A DNA stretch of 64,000 bases from positions 1-64,000 of the forward strand of contig NZ_UIHC01000005.1 in assembly GCF_900499075.1 (NCBI RefSeq), written 5' to 3'. Positions 43,636 to 52,734 of the stretch are shown in pieces. The notes beneath the pieces were generated by a model. The model worked only from the letters and a program-made list of their open reading frames with translations, was not told where the DNA came from and did no database searches. Position 1 is the stretch's first letter. Every line of letters begins with the position of its first letter. The position numbers were made by a program, and so were the translations under genes. This DNA is from Roseinatronobacter ekhonensis (GTDB taxonomy: Bacteria > Pseudomonadota > Alphaproteobacteria > Rhodobacterales > Rhodobacteraceae).

Positions 43636-45114
43636 ATGCCCACCCAACGCCGTATCATCGTGATCTGGCTGCCCCGCCTGCAATCGGACCTTGCCTTGCG
43701 CCGCTTGGCGCTGGACGCGCCTTTCGCCATGATCGAACGGCAGCGCGGGGCGGAACGGCTGGTCTGCCTGAACATGCAAGCCGAAGCGCTGGGGCTGGCG
43801 CGGGGTATGGGGCTGGCCGATGCGCGCGCGCTGTGCCCGGACCTGCTGACCCGGCCCGCAGATACCCACCGCACCGCGCAGGCGCAGGAATCCCTGCGCC
43901 GCTGGGCGTTGCGGTACTGTCCTTGGGCGGCCTGTGACGGGGCGGACGGGCTGGCGCTGGATATCTCTGGCGCGGCGCATCTGCTGGGCGGCGAAGACGC
44001 CTTGCTGGACGATCTGCTGGCGCGGCTGGCGCGCATGGGGTTCACCGCGCGCGCAGGGCTGGCCGATACGCGCGGCGCGGCTTGGGCCATGGCGCATGTC
44101 GGGCCGGGGGGGATTGTCCCGCCCGGTGGCGCGCGCGCCGCCCTTGGGCCGCTGCCACTCGCCGCGTTACGCCTGCCCACCAAAACGCTGGCCGCGCTGG
44201 AACGGCTGGGCCTGCGCCATGTCCGCGATCTGGCACAGATGCCGCGCGCGCCGCTTGCCCGCCGGTTTGGCGCAGAGATGTTGCAACGACTGGATCAGGC
44301 CATGGGCGACCTGCCAGAGCCGGTGGCGCCCCCGCCCCCCGCGCCGGTCTTTGCCGTGCGGATGTCGTTGCCCGACCCGATTGGCCTGTTGGGCGATCTG
44401 CACGCGGGGCTGACGCGGCTGCTGGAACGGCTTTGCCAGCATTTGCACCGGTCAGAGCTGGGCGCGCGGCGGTTGGTGCTGGACCTGTCGCGCGTTGACG
44501 GGCATTCGGTGCGGCTGGAAATCCGTCTTGCCCGGCCCATGCGGGACGCGGACGGTATCGCGCCGCTGTTTGACCGCGCGCTGGACGGGGTGGATGCGGG
44601 CTATGGCATCGACGGCATGCGCCTGAGCGCACCCGAGACAGCCCCCCTGCCCTTGCAGCAGGTCACGACCGGCGGCGCACGCGCGCAAGACGATCTGGCC
44701 GATCTGCTGTCGCGCCTGAGCAACCGTCTGGGGTTCGAGCATGTGCAGCGCCTGCTGCCCGCCGACAGCCATATCCCGGAAAAGGCGTTTACCGTGGCAG
44801 CCGCCGCTTATAGCGACGCCGCAGCCGACTGGCCACGCCCGCGCGCTCCGCGCCCGCTGACGCTGTTTGCACCCGAACCCATCGCGGGTAGCGGGCGCGC
44901 GGTGCCGCGTCGGTTCAAATGGCGGGGGCAGACATGGCAGGTCGTGGCGGCCACGGGGCCAGAGCGCATAACCCCCGAATGGTGGCTGGACGATCCGAAC
45001 TGGCGGTCCGGCCTGCGCGACTATTGGCGGGTGCAGACGGATCGCGGCGCACGGCTGTGGCTGTTTCACACGCCGCAACGCGACGGATGGTGCGTTCAGG
45101 GCGAATTCGCCTGA
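43636..45114 (+). CDS. imuB: ImuB, inactive Y-family polymerase homologue (SOS mutasome)
   Basis: A 492-residue Y-family polymerase-like protein of the ImuB group, which acts as a hub between the beta clamp, ImuA and the error-prone DnaE2 in SOS mutagenesis. The N-terminus MPTQRRIIVIWLPRLQSDLA lacks the catalytic Asp of active Y-polymerases (I-W-L-P-R-L in its place), and the later acidic pair is also missing. A helix-hairpin-helix (about 180-215) and little-finger region follow. imuA and dnaE2, which usually flank imuB, are not adjacent. A LexA box controls it. Its last 19 bp overlap the convergent exporter gene. Confidence 0.93.
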   Translation: MPTQRRIIVIWLPRLQSDLALRRLALDAPFAMIERQRGAERLVCLNMQAEALGLARGMGLADARALCPDLLTRPADTHRTAQAQESLRRWALRYCPWAACDGADGLALDISGAAHLLGGEDALLDDLLARLARMGFTARAGLADTRGAAWAMAHVGPGGIVPPGGARAALGPLPLAALRLPTKTLAALERLGLRHVRDLAQMPRAPLARRFGAEMLQRLDQAMGDLPEPVAPPPPAPVFAVRMSLPDPIGLLGDLHAGLTRLLERLCQHLHRSELGARRLVLDLSRVDGHSVRLEIRLARPMRDADGIAPLFDRALDGVDAGYGIDGMRLSAPETAPLPLQQVTTGGARAQDDLADLLSRLSNRLGFEHVQRLLPADSHIPEKAFTVAAAAYSDAAADWPRPRAPRPLTLFAPEPIAGSGRAVPRRFKWRGQTWQVVAATGPERITPEWWLDDPNWRSGLRDYWRVQTDRGARLWLFHTPQRDGWCVQGEFA

Positions 45115-46907
45115 TCGTGACCGCCCCCGTCATCCTGCCCGAACTGGATGGCATAAAGCCGCGCATAGGCCCCGCCATGGGCCAGCAATTCGTCATGCGT
45201 GCCCTGTTCCACCACGCGGCCCCGGTCCATGACCACGATCTTGTCGGCGCGCCGCACGGTGGATAGGCGGTGCGCGATCACCAAGGTGGTGCGCCCCTGC
45301 GCCAGTCGGTCGAGCGCGGCTTGCACCAACGCCTCGGATTTCGCGTCAAGCGCGCTGGTCGCTTCATCCAGCAACAGGATCGGCGCATTGCGCAACAGCG
45401 CGCGCGCAATCGCAACACGCTGGCGCTGGCCACCCGAAAGTGACGACCCGCGCGGCCCCGCAAGCGTGTCCAGACCCTGCGGCAAGCCGGTCAGAAAATC
45501 GGCCACATGCGCGTCCTGCAACGCGGCCTGAAGCGCCGCATCCGACACCTCGCCCGCACCAAGGGTGACGTTGTCGCGGATCGTTTCGTCAAACAGCGCG
45601 CTGTCCTGACTGACCACGGAAAACAACCCGCGCAGTTCCCCAAGGTCCATGGCCCGCACATCGTGACCCCCGATCAGAACCGCGCCCGATTGCACATCGG
45701 CCAGTCGTGTCAGCAAAGTGAAACTCGTGGTCTTGCCAGCCCCCGACGGCCCGACAATGGCGGTTGTCTGCCCGGCCTCTGCCACAAGCGACAGATCGCG
45801 CAACACCAGCGTTTCGTCATAGCCAAAAGCGACATCGCGCAGCTCTACACGGGCGGCGTCGCGCACGGGCACTGGCGCGTGCGGTGGCGCGGGGCTGACC
45901 ACCTTGGGCGTAATCTGCAACAGCGCATGCGTGCGCTCCAGCGAGGCGAGGATATTCTGCCATTCCGCCGACAAAGCCGACAAGCGGCGCATCGGGTCAA
46001 AAAGCAGGCCCAGCGCGGTAAAGAACGACATGAACTGCCCCACGGTGCGCGTGCCCTCTATGATCTGGAAACCTCCGACCACCAGCACCAGCGCGAACCC
46101 GATCGCGGCGCCGAAATCCATCACCGTGCTGACAGAAGCCTGGCCCACGGCGGCGCGGGTGGCCTTGCGGGCAAAGACCTTCATGATCTGGCGAAAGCGG
46201 CCCAGTTCCTGTGCCTCTGTGCCCGTCAGCTGGATGGTGGCGATGCCATGAAAAGCCTCGTCCAGCCGGTTCGAGCTGTCGGCGGCCGCCAGCCGCGCCT
46301 CGCGCGAGCGGCGACGGATCAGCCGCTGAAGGGCCATAATCGGCAGCACGATCAAGGGAATGGCTATAATCGCGGACAGCGTCCATTGCCACGCGGTCCA
46401 AAGCGCGACCCCCAGCAACACCACCACCGCCGCACCGTCGCGGCCCAGACCAGTAATGAACCCGTTGAAGACCCGGCGCATGGCTTCGGAATCGCCGCGC
46501 ACCCGTTCGATCAGCACGCCGGGCGCGTTCAGCTTGAAAAAGCCCTGATCGAGCGTGGCCAAATGCGCCAGCAAGGTGCCTTGCAATTCCGCCGTGGCCT
46601 TCTCGGACAGCCACGCCATCACGGATTTATGCACCAGCCGCGCCAGTCCGCGCCCAAAGAAAACGCAAGCCATGGCCAGCGCCACAAAGACAACCCGCCC
46701 CCTGTCGCCCTCGACCAGCACATCGTCGAACATGGGCTGCACGAGATAGCTGAACGCCCCCAGCATCGCGGCTTCCAGCACCATGAACGCGACGGCCAGC
46801 CCGATATAGGGCATCCGTTTGGCGATAAACCCATGCCATAGCCAACGCGCAACGATCCGGTCGTTGCGCGATTGGTCTTTGCGGTTGGCTTGGGGTGCGG
46901 CGGGCAA
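45096..46907 (-). CDS. MsbA-like ABC exporter (fused permease and ATPase)
   Basis: A 603-residue half-transporter with six transmembrane segments (about 30-310) and a C-terminal ABC domain. The ABC domain has Walker A GPSGAGKTT, signature SLSGGQRQRVAIARAL, Walker B ILLLDEATSALD and H-loop VIAHRLSTVRRAD. The family includes lipid A flippases and multidrug exporters. It is close to MsbA in length and layout, but the substrate is not provable. It lies 71 bp downstream of the curlin genes on the same strand and overlaps the imuB 3' end by 19 bp. Confidence 0.92.
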   Translation of the reverse strand: MPAAPQANRKDQSRNDRIVARWLWHGFIAKRMPYIGLAVAFMVLEAAMLGAFSYLVQPMFDDVLVEGDRGRVVFVALAMACVFFGRGLARLVHKSVMAWLSEKATAELQGTLLAHLATLDQGFFKLNAPGVLIERVRGDSEAMRRVFNGFITGLGRDGAAVVVLLGVALWTAWQWTLSAIIAIPLIVLPIMALQRLIRRRSREARLAAADSSNRLDEAFHGIATIQLTGTEAQELGRFRQIMKVFARKATRAAVGQASVSTVMDFGAAIGFALVLVVGGFQIIEGTRTVGQFMSFFTALGLLFDPMRRLSALSAEWQNILASLERTHALLQITPKVVSPAPPHAPVPVRDAARVELRDVAFGYDETLVLRDLSLVAEAGQTTAIVGPSGAGKTTSFTLLTRLADVQSGAVLIGGHDVRAMDLGELRGLFSVVSQDSALFDETIRDNVTLGAGEVSDAALQAALQDAHVADFLTGLPQGLDTLAGPRGSSLSGGQRQRVAIARALLRNAPILLLDEATSALDAKSEALVQAALDRLAQGRTTLVIAHRLSTVRRADKIVVMDRGRVVEQGTHDELLAHGGAYARLYAIQFGQDDGGGHDQANSP

Positions 46908-46978
46908 GGCGAACTCTGGTCAGGGGTATATCGCGCGTAGCCATAGCGGCATTGTGCCCATTGGGACAAGCCCGCTTG

Positions 46979-47398
46979 TCACCGGCTGAATTGCAGCAAT
47001 ATCCCGGCCTGACCGCCATGTTGTGCAACATCGGCATGGGCGCCGTCGCCGAATTGCAAGATAACCTGCGAATTGTTGCCACCCTGTTGCGACAGGTTGG
47101 CGCTGTGGTTGCGCCCCTGCTGGTGGATGATTCCGCGATTGTTGCCGCCTGATTGGGCCAGTGCCGCCGCATGGTTGCGCCCGACCTGCCGGATATCGGC
47201 GCCGGAGCGGATATCGCGGTGGATCGAGTAGAGTGTGATCGCGGTATTGAGCGCGCGGGCCTCTTGCGCGTTTTGGGCATTCAGCGACAACGACAGGCTG
47301 CCCGCCTGCGCCGCCCCTATTGGCGCTAGCGCCAGCCCGGCGACCAAGGCGGCCGCCAGCTTGCGGGATGTGCGGGAATGAGTGTGACATAGGGTCAT
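46979..47398 (-). CDS. Curlin-repeat protein (CsgB-like minor curlin)
   Basis: A 139-residue exported protein with a signal peptide ending ...LAPIGAAQA. A non-repetitive segment follows, then three imperfect curlin repeats of the pattern Q-x-G-x-N-x5-Q: IRQVGRNHAAALAQSGGN, HQQGRNHSANLSQQGGN and LQFGDGAHADVAQHGGQ. Three repeats plus the linker suggest a nucleator or minor subunit. It should be secreted and polymerise on the cell surface. The ATG at 47398 has AAAGGAAAAC at ideal distance, making the GTG at 47413 unlikely. It is third in csgA-csgH-curlin. Confidence 0.88.
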   Translation of the reverse strand: MTLCHTHSRTSRKLAAALVAGLALAPIGAAQAGSLSLSLNAQNAQEARALNTAITLYSIHRDIRSGADIRQVGRNHAAALAQSGGNNRGIIHQQGRNHSANLSQQGGNNSQVILQFGDGAHADVAQHGGQAGILLQFSR

Positions 47399-47425
47399 GG
47401 GTTTTCCTTTCACGATGGGTTCGGG

Positions 47426-47806
47426 TTACAGGCTGAGCGTGGTGCAGGTCTTGCGCGCGCCGGCTGCCTCCAGCACCAGTTCGGCGCTGATATCGCGAGG
47501 GCGCGCGGCAAAGGTGGCTTTGCCAAGGACGCTGCGTTGGCCCGGTTCGAGGTGGAACGCGCCGCCCTGTCGAAGTGTCGTGCGCCCGCCCGTGCCCAGC
47601 TGCTCGACCGTCAGCGCGTAAGTGCCATGGGCGCCTTGGCGCGCCTGCGCTTCGGCCAGAAGGGTGACGGTCCGCCCGCTTTGCGACAGGTGCAAGGCGC
47701 AGACCAGCGCCTCTGGCGGCGGAGTGTCATGTGATGTTGCAAGGCTGGCGGTGGACACCGCACCCGCAATCACCACGGCTGCGGCGGTATAGGGAATGAG
47801 GGACAT
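47426..47806 (-). CDS. csgH: Curli assembly inhibitor/chaperone CsgH
   Basis: A 126-residue exported protein with an N-terminal signal (MSLIPYTAAAVVIAGAVSTA...). A beta-sandwich domain follows with the CsgH pattern CALHLSQSGRTVTLLAEA, GTYALTVEQLGTGG, TTLRQGGAF and a second Cys near the C-terminus (ARKTCTTLSL). CsgH of alphaproteobacteria keeps curlin soluble in the periplasm, a role like CsgC in E. coli. Its place between two curlin genes supports the call. Confidence 0.88.
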   Translation of the reverse strand: MSLIPYTAAAVVIAGAVSTASLATSHDTPPPEALVCALHLSQSGRTVTLLAEAQARQGAHGTYALTVEQLGTGGRTTLRQGGAFHLEPGQRSVLGKATFAARPRDISAELVLEAAGARKTCTTLSL

Positions 47807-47834
47807 ATCAATGCCTCCGTTTGGGTCAAAAGCT

Positions 47835-47869
47835 CGCGCGGGCCGGGGGGGGCTTACCCCCCCGGCGCG
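47835..47869 (-). terminator. GC-rich hairpin between csgA and csgH
   Basis: A 9-bp perfect stem (ccggggggg/cccccccgg) with a 5-nt loop lies just after the csgA stop, followed on the minus strand by GAGCTTTTG. It probably acts as a partial terminator or 3' stabiliser that lets csgA mRNA exceed csgH and the second curlin. Confidence 0.6.
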
Positions 47870-47872
47870 ATG

Positions 47873-48307
47873 TCATTCCTGAATAATCAGCACGACATTG
47901 CCGCTGCCCGCCTGTGTGGCATTGGCGGTATTGCCGCGTCCCGTCTGGATGACGCCGACGGCGTTGCGGTTGCCAGACTGGGTGACGGTGGCGTCATTCT
48001 GGCGCCCCATTTGCGCGACACCGACAATGTTGCGCCGCCCGTTTTGGAGCGTGTCGGCCACATTGTCCCGACCGGACTGGCCCACGACCACGCGGTTGCG
48101 TGCGCCGTCCTGCGTATTCAGCGACAGGTTGCCCCGCCCACGCTGGGTGATGCTGACACGTTGGTGGTGGCCGGTTTGCGCAATCGCGCCGGAATTGTCG
48201 CGGCCCCATTGGTCGATCAGCACACGGTTCGACCCCGCGCTTGCGGGCAGCGTGGCAAGGGTCAGGACCATGGCGCAGGCCGTCGTGGTAAATTTCAAAA
48301 AGGTCAT
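47873..48307 (-). CDS. csgA: Major curlin subunit (CsgA-like)
   Basis: A 144-residue secreted amyloid subunit. The signal peptide MTFLKFTTTACAMVLTLATL... ends at PASA. Five tandem curlin repeats of ~22 residues and a half repeat follow, each of the type N-x-V-x3-Q-x-G-x2-N-x-A-x3-Q (for example RVVVGQSGRDNVADTLQNG and NAVGVIQTGRGNTANATQAG). These build the cross-beta fibre for adhesion and biofilm. The ATG at 48307 is preferred over the open frame upstream. A ~150-nt leader separates it from an AT-rich region with inverted repeats. Confidence 0.92.
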   Translation of the reverse strand: MTFLKFTTTACAMVLTLATLPASAGSNRVLIDQWGRDNSGAIAQTGHHQRVSITQRGRGNLSLNTQDGARNRVVVGQSGRDNVADTLQNGRRNIVGVAQMGRQNDATVTQSGNRNAVGVIQTGRGNTANATQAGSGNVVLIIQE

Positions 48308-48439
48308 GTCAGGTGCTCCGTAGCAGATTGATCTGAAAGGCCCGTTCAAGGGCTGCGGGTGATCCGCAAAACCAACCTGGTTCGGAAGCTGCACGCCGCT
48401 CAATATCACAGCGGCGTCAGCCCATGACGGGCCGACGTT

Positions 48440-48478
48440 ATTGGATGACATCGACCCAATACTTTGTTTCTAATAGAA
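48440..48478. promoter_or_regulatory. Two inverted repeats upstream of csgA
   Basis: ATTGG-11 bp-CCAAT at 48440-48460 and TTCTA-A-TAGAA at 48468-48478 lie within an unusually AT-rich patch (48460-48486) in the mfd/csgA gap. They may be regulator sites for the curli genes. No clear -35/-10 pair was found. Confidence 0.35.
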
Positions 48479-48494
48479 ATATATAATGCGCTGC

Positions 48495-51400
48495 CTAGCT
48501 GCCAGCTTTTGCCGCCATATCACGGGCGATGGCAAAGGCCCCGCGCACGCGCTCTTTCTCTGTGTCCCAATCGCGGCGCACGACAATCTTGTTGTCGCGA
48601 ATCTTGGCCAGACCTTTCTGGTCCTGCATGAATTCGACCAAACCGGCAGGATTGGGAAACTTGTCATTGTGGAACTGGATGGTGGCACCCTTCGGACCGC
48701 AATCGAATTTCGCAATACCCGCCCGCTTGCATTCGGCCTTGATGCGCATGACGGCCAACAGCGTGTTCACCTCGCGCGGGAGCTTGCCGAAACGGTCGAT
48801 CAGCTCTGCGGCAAAGCCCTCCAGCTCGACCTTGGTGGTCAGGCCGGACAGGCGACGATACAAGCCCAAGCGGACATCCAGATCGGGCACATAGGGCTCG
48901 GGAATCAGAACCGGCACGCCCAGATTGATCTGCGGCGCCCACTGCCCGTCCAGATCATCGACCGAGGAAATCTCGCCAGACCGGATCTTGGCGATCGTTT
49001 CCTCTAGCATTTGTTGGTAAAGTTCATAGCCCACTTCCTTGATGTGGCCGGACTGCTCTTCGCCCAGAATGTTGCCCGCACCGCGCAAATCCATGTCATG
49101 GCTGGCCAGGTTGAACCCCGCGCCAAGGCTGTCGAGGCTGGCCAAAAGCTTCAGCCGCCGTTCGGCTTGCGGGGTCAGCGGCGCGCGCGGCTTGGTGGTC
49201 AGGAAGCAATAGGCGCGGGTTTTCGACCGGCCCACGCGGCCCCGGATCTGATACAACTGCGCCAGCCCGAACATATCGGCGCGGTGAACGATCATGGTGT
49301 TCGCGCGCGGAATATCTAGGCCCGATTCGACAATACTGGTGGCCAGAAGCACGTCGTATTTGCCGTCATAAAAGGCGTTCATCCGTTCATCCAGATCGCC
49401 CGCCGCCATCTGGCCGTTCGCGGTCACGAAACTGACTTCAGGCACATGAGTGCGCAGGAACTCTTCCAATTCGGGCAGATCGGCAATCCGCGGGGTCACG
49501 AAGAACGTCTGCCCACCGCGATAATGCTCGCGCAGGATCGCCTCTCGCAGCGTCAGCGTATCGAATTCCGACACATATGTGCGGATTGCCAGACGGTCCA
49601 CGGGGGGCGTCTGGATGATCGACAGGTCGCGCACGCCGGTCAGCGACAGTTGCAGCGTGCGCGGGATGGGCGTGGCGGTCAGCGTCAGCACATGCACATC
49701 AGAGCGCAGTTCTTTCAGGCGTTCCTTGTGGCTAACGCCGAAATGTTGTTCCTCATCTATCACCAGCAGGCCCAGATTGGCGAATTTCACCGATGCCGCC
49801 AGCAGCGCATGAGTGCCGATGACAATATCCACCGTGCCCTTGTTGATCCCGTCGCGTGTCGCCGCGGCATCCTTGGCAGAGACGAACCGCGACAGGGGCC
49901 GCACATTGATCGGGAAACCCCGGAACCGGTCCGCAAATGTCTTGAAATGCTGCCGCGCGAGCAGCGTGGTCGGTGCGATAACGGCCACCTGAACGCCGGA
50001 CATGGCGGCGATGAAGGCCGCGCGCATGGCGACTTCGGTTTTGCCGAAGCCCACATCGCCGACGACAAGCCGGTCCATTGGGCAACCGCTTTCGAAATCC
50101 TCAACCACATCCGCGATGGCATTCAACTGGTCGTCGGTTTCGGCATAGGGAAAACGGGCAAGGAATTCATCCCACATCCCGTCGGGCGCGGTGAATTCCG
50201 GCGCTTTGCGCAACTGGCGTTCCGCCGCGATGCGGATCAGCTTGTCGGCAATCTCGCGGATGCGTTGCTTCAGCTTGGCTTTCTTGGCTTGCCACGCGCC
50301 GCCGCCCAGCTTGTCGAGCAATCCCTCTTCATGCCCGTAGCGCGACAGAAGCTCGATGTTTTCCACCGGCAGGAACAACCTGTCGCCACCTGCATATTCC
50401 AGCGCGATACACTCATGCGGCGCGCCCATGGCGGTGATGGTGTCCAGCCCTGTGTAGCGGCCCACGCCATGATCGACATGCACGATCAGATCGCCCGGCG
50501 AGAGGGTCTGCGCTTCGGTCAGGAAGTTCTCGGCCTTTTTGCGGCGGGTCTTGCGGCTGACAAGACGGTCGCCCAGCACATCCTGTTCGGAAACAACCGT
50601 CAGATCGGGTGCCTCGAACCCTGCCTCCAGCGGCCAGATGGCAAGGTATAGCCCATCCTTGCTCGACCCCATGTCGCGCGCGGTGGCGATGTCTTGTGCA
50701 GCCCCCGCGCCATGATCCTCGAGCAACCCGCGCAAGCGTTCGCGCGCACCCTCGGAATGGGTGGCGACAACCACACGGCCCGACTGGCGGCGCGCGGTGA
50801 TATGCTCTGCCAGCGCATCGAACACATTGGCACCCGACTGCCGCTCGGGGGCAAAACTGCGCCCCATGCGCCCGCCCGCGTCCAGCACCCCCGGCCCCGG
50901 TGCGGCGGGCGCGGCTTGCAGGCGGATAACGCGGCGGGGGGCAAGGGCTGCGTCCCATGCGGGCGCGTCCAGATACAGCAGGTCCGGCGGGCAGGGTTTA
51001 TAGACCGTATCCATGCGCCCCTTGGCACTCATCGCTTCGCGGCGCGCATCATACTGGTCGGCAATGCTGTCCCATCGGGCGGCGCGCAATGTGTCGGATT
51101 GCTCGTCCAGCACCAGCGCGGCCTGCGGCAGGTAATCGAACAGCGTCGCCATATCGGCATGGAAGAAGGGCAACCAATGCTCCATCCCCTGATGCTTGCG
51201 CCCCGCACTCACGGCCTCATATAGCGGGTCGTCATTGCCTGCCGCCCCGAATTCGACCCTGTAGTTCTGCCGGAACCGCGTGATCGCAGCCTGATCCAGA
51301 ATGATCTCGGACACTGGCGCGAATTCCACCCTTTGCAGCTTTTCTAGGCTTCGCTGCGTTGCCGGGTCGAACCGGCGCGCACCGTCCAGCACATCGCCGA

Positions 51401-51935
51401 ACAGGTCCAGCCGGACAGGGCCGCTTTCACCCGGTGGGTAGATGTCGAAAATGCCACCCCGAATGGCATAGTCGCCCGGTTCCGAGACTGTGGGCGCTTG
51501 GGCAAATCCCATGCGCACCAACCAGTCGCGCAAGCCACCTTCATCCAGCCGTTTGCCAACCGTGGCCTGAAACGACGCCTCTGCCACAACCGACGGTGTC
51601 GGCACATATTGCGTGGCCGCCGCGAGCGTTGTCAGCACCACGAACCGCCCCGGTACGCCATGCGCCAATGCGGCCAGCGTGGCCATGCGGGCTGCCGATA
51701 TATCGGGATTGGGCGAGACACGGTCGAAGGGCAGACAATCCCACGCAGGAAACCGCAGCACCGTCACCTCTGGCGCGGCAAAGGCCAGCGCCTGCGCCAT
51801 CGCCTCGGCCCGCTTGTCATCGCGCGCCACATGAATCAGGGGGTCCTCGCCGCGCTCCAGCTCGCGCATGAGCAGCGTTGCATCATAACCCTCGGGCGCG
51901 CCGCCCATGATGATCCGGGAAGGAGCGTTGGTCAT
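48495..51935 (-). CDS. mfd: Transcription-repair coupling factor Mfd
   Basis: An 1146-residue DNA translocase that removes RNA polymerase stalled at lesions and recruits UvrA. An N-terminal UvrB-like module (FPAWDCLPFDRVSPNPD, the DxYPPGESGPVRLD segment) is followed by the RNA-polymerase-interaction domain (LSPGDLIVHVDHGVGRYTGL). The RecG-like helicase has Walker A VVGDVGFGKTEVAMRA and DEEQHFGVSHKERLK, then motif VI GRVGRSKTRAYCFL. The C-terminal D7 domain completes a normal-length protein. It is followed by the curli genes on the same strand. Confidence 0.98.
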   Translation of the reverse strand: MTNAPSRIIMGGAPEGYDATLLMRELERGEDPLIHVARDDKRAEAMAQALAFAAPEVTVLRFPAWDCLPFDRVSPNPDISAARMATLAALAHGVPGRFVVLTTLAAATQYVPTPSVVAEASFQATVGKRLDEGGLRDWLVRMGFAQAPTVSEPGDYAIRGGIFDIYPPGESGPVRLDLFGDVLDGARRFDPATQRSLEKLQRVEFAPVSEIILDQAAITRFRQNYRVEFGAAGNDDPLYEAVSAGRKHQGMEHWLPFFHADMATLFDYLPQAALVLDEQSDTLRAARWDSIADQYDARREAMSAKGRMDTVYKPCPPDLLYLDAPAWDAALAPRRVIRLQAAPAAPGPGVLDAGGRMGRSFAPERQSGANVFDALAEHITARRQSGRVVVATHSEGARERLRGLLEDHGAGAAQDIATARDMGSSKDGLYLAIWPLEAGFEAPDLTVVSEQDVLGDRLVSRKTRRKKAENFLTEAQTLSPGDLIVHVDHGVGRYTGLDTITAMGAPHECIALEYAGGDRLFLPVENIELLSRYGHEEGLLDKLGGGAWQAKKAKLKQRIREIADKLIRIAAERQLRKAPEFTAPDGMWDEFLARFPYAETDDQLNAIADVVEDFESGCPMDRLVVGDVGFGKTEVAMRAAFIAAMSGVQVAVIAPTTLLARQHFKTFADRFRGFPINVRPLSRFVSAKDAAATRDGINKGTVDIVIGTHALLAASVKFANLGLLVIDEEQHFGVSHKERLKELRSDVHVLTLTATPIPRTLQLSLTGVRDLSIIQTPPVDRLAIRTYVSEFDTLTLREAILREHYRGGQTFFVTPRIADLPELEEFLRTHVPEVSFVTANGQMAAGDLDERMNAFYDGKYDVLLATSIVESGLDIPRANTMIVHRADMFGLAQLYQIRGRVGRSKTRAYCFLTTKPRAPLTPQAERRLKLLASLDSLGAGFNLASHDMDLRGAGNILGEEQSGHIKEVGYELYQQMLEETIAKIRSGEISSVDDLDGQWAPQINLGVPVLIPEPYVPDLDVRLGLYRRLSGLTTKVELEGFAAELIDRFGKLPREVNTLLAVMRIKAECKRAGIAKFDCGPKGATIQFHNDKFPNPAGLVEFMQDQKGLAKIRDNKIVVRRDWDTEKERVRGAFAIARDMAAKAGS

Positions 51936-51990
51936 CGTTAAAGTTCGTGTCCTTGAAGCATGGCAGTTTTCCGGACCGGGCGCGCGCGCC

Positions 51991-52518
51991 TCACAGGCTT
52001 AACACCGTGGCGCTCATGACATGCAACATGCCCCAAACCGCGGTCACGAAGATCGCGACGACCCCGATCAACTGCACCAAAAGCCGGTGGCGCAGCAATG
52101 CGCGTTGCAGGCGATCATCCCGCATGTTGTCGTGCTCTATCCGAAACGCAAGCCGGACTGCCAAAAATTGCGTCAGCACGAGCGGAAGAAACAAAAGGAA
52201 CAAGGCTTGTGCGAATTCAATCGCTTGCCCGAATGCCATTATACACACCGCCGTCAGCACCATGACCTGAAAGCCCAAGACCCAATGTCCGGCCCGACGT
52301 ACAACGGTCAGACGGCGGCGGACGAAAATGCCGACGATCGTGTTCAGATCCTCTGCCGCCTCGCCACCTTTGCGGCGCGCTTTGACAATCAGGTCATACG
52401 GGGCGCCCATGATGGTCTGAGAGGCGGATGACCACGCCAGCGCCAGCACGATCCAGAACCAGACAGACGAAAACGACCGCATGTCGATCAGATCACGGAT
52501 GTTGTCCAGAAGTGCCAA
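51991..52518 (-). CDS. Small conserved membrane protein
   Basis: A 175-residue protein with about four hydrophobic segments (near 15-35, 78-98, 100-120, 148-170) and a basic cytoplasmic loop (KARRKGGEAAEDL). The N-terminus MALLDNIRDLIDMRSFSSVWF is the conserved part. Homologues in Rhodobacterales are often labelled a component of a SufBCD complex, but nothing in the sequence supports an Fe-S role. It lies 55 bp upstream of mfd on the same strand and is likely co-transcribed. Confidence 0.75.
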   Translation of the reverse strand: MALLDNIRDLIDMRSFSSVWFWIVLALAWSSASQTIMGAPYDLIVKARRKGGEAAEDLNTIVGIFVRRRLTVVRRAGHWVLGFQVMVLTAVCIMAFGQAIEFAQALFLLFLPLVLTQFLAVRLAFRIEHDNMRDDRLQRALLRHRLLVQLIGVVAIFVTAVWGMLHVMSATVLSL

Positions 52519-52734
52519 GGCGCGTTACTTTCAAATCCTGTCGGCAATCCGGTTAGCCGCTGTCTGCTGGTTTTGCAATGCCGCCCCCGTTGCACATGTC
52601 GTGACCGGCCCGTGCCTGTGGTTGCGCTATCACGCCAAGATTGCGCTAACGCCTGACAAACACACGGTTTTCGCCCTTTTTTCGCCCCTACCCCAAAGGT
52701 ATACCGCCCGCAACCAGATTGCGGAGAGATCACA

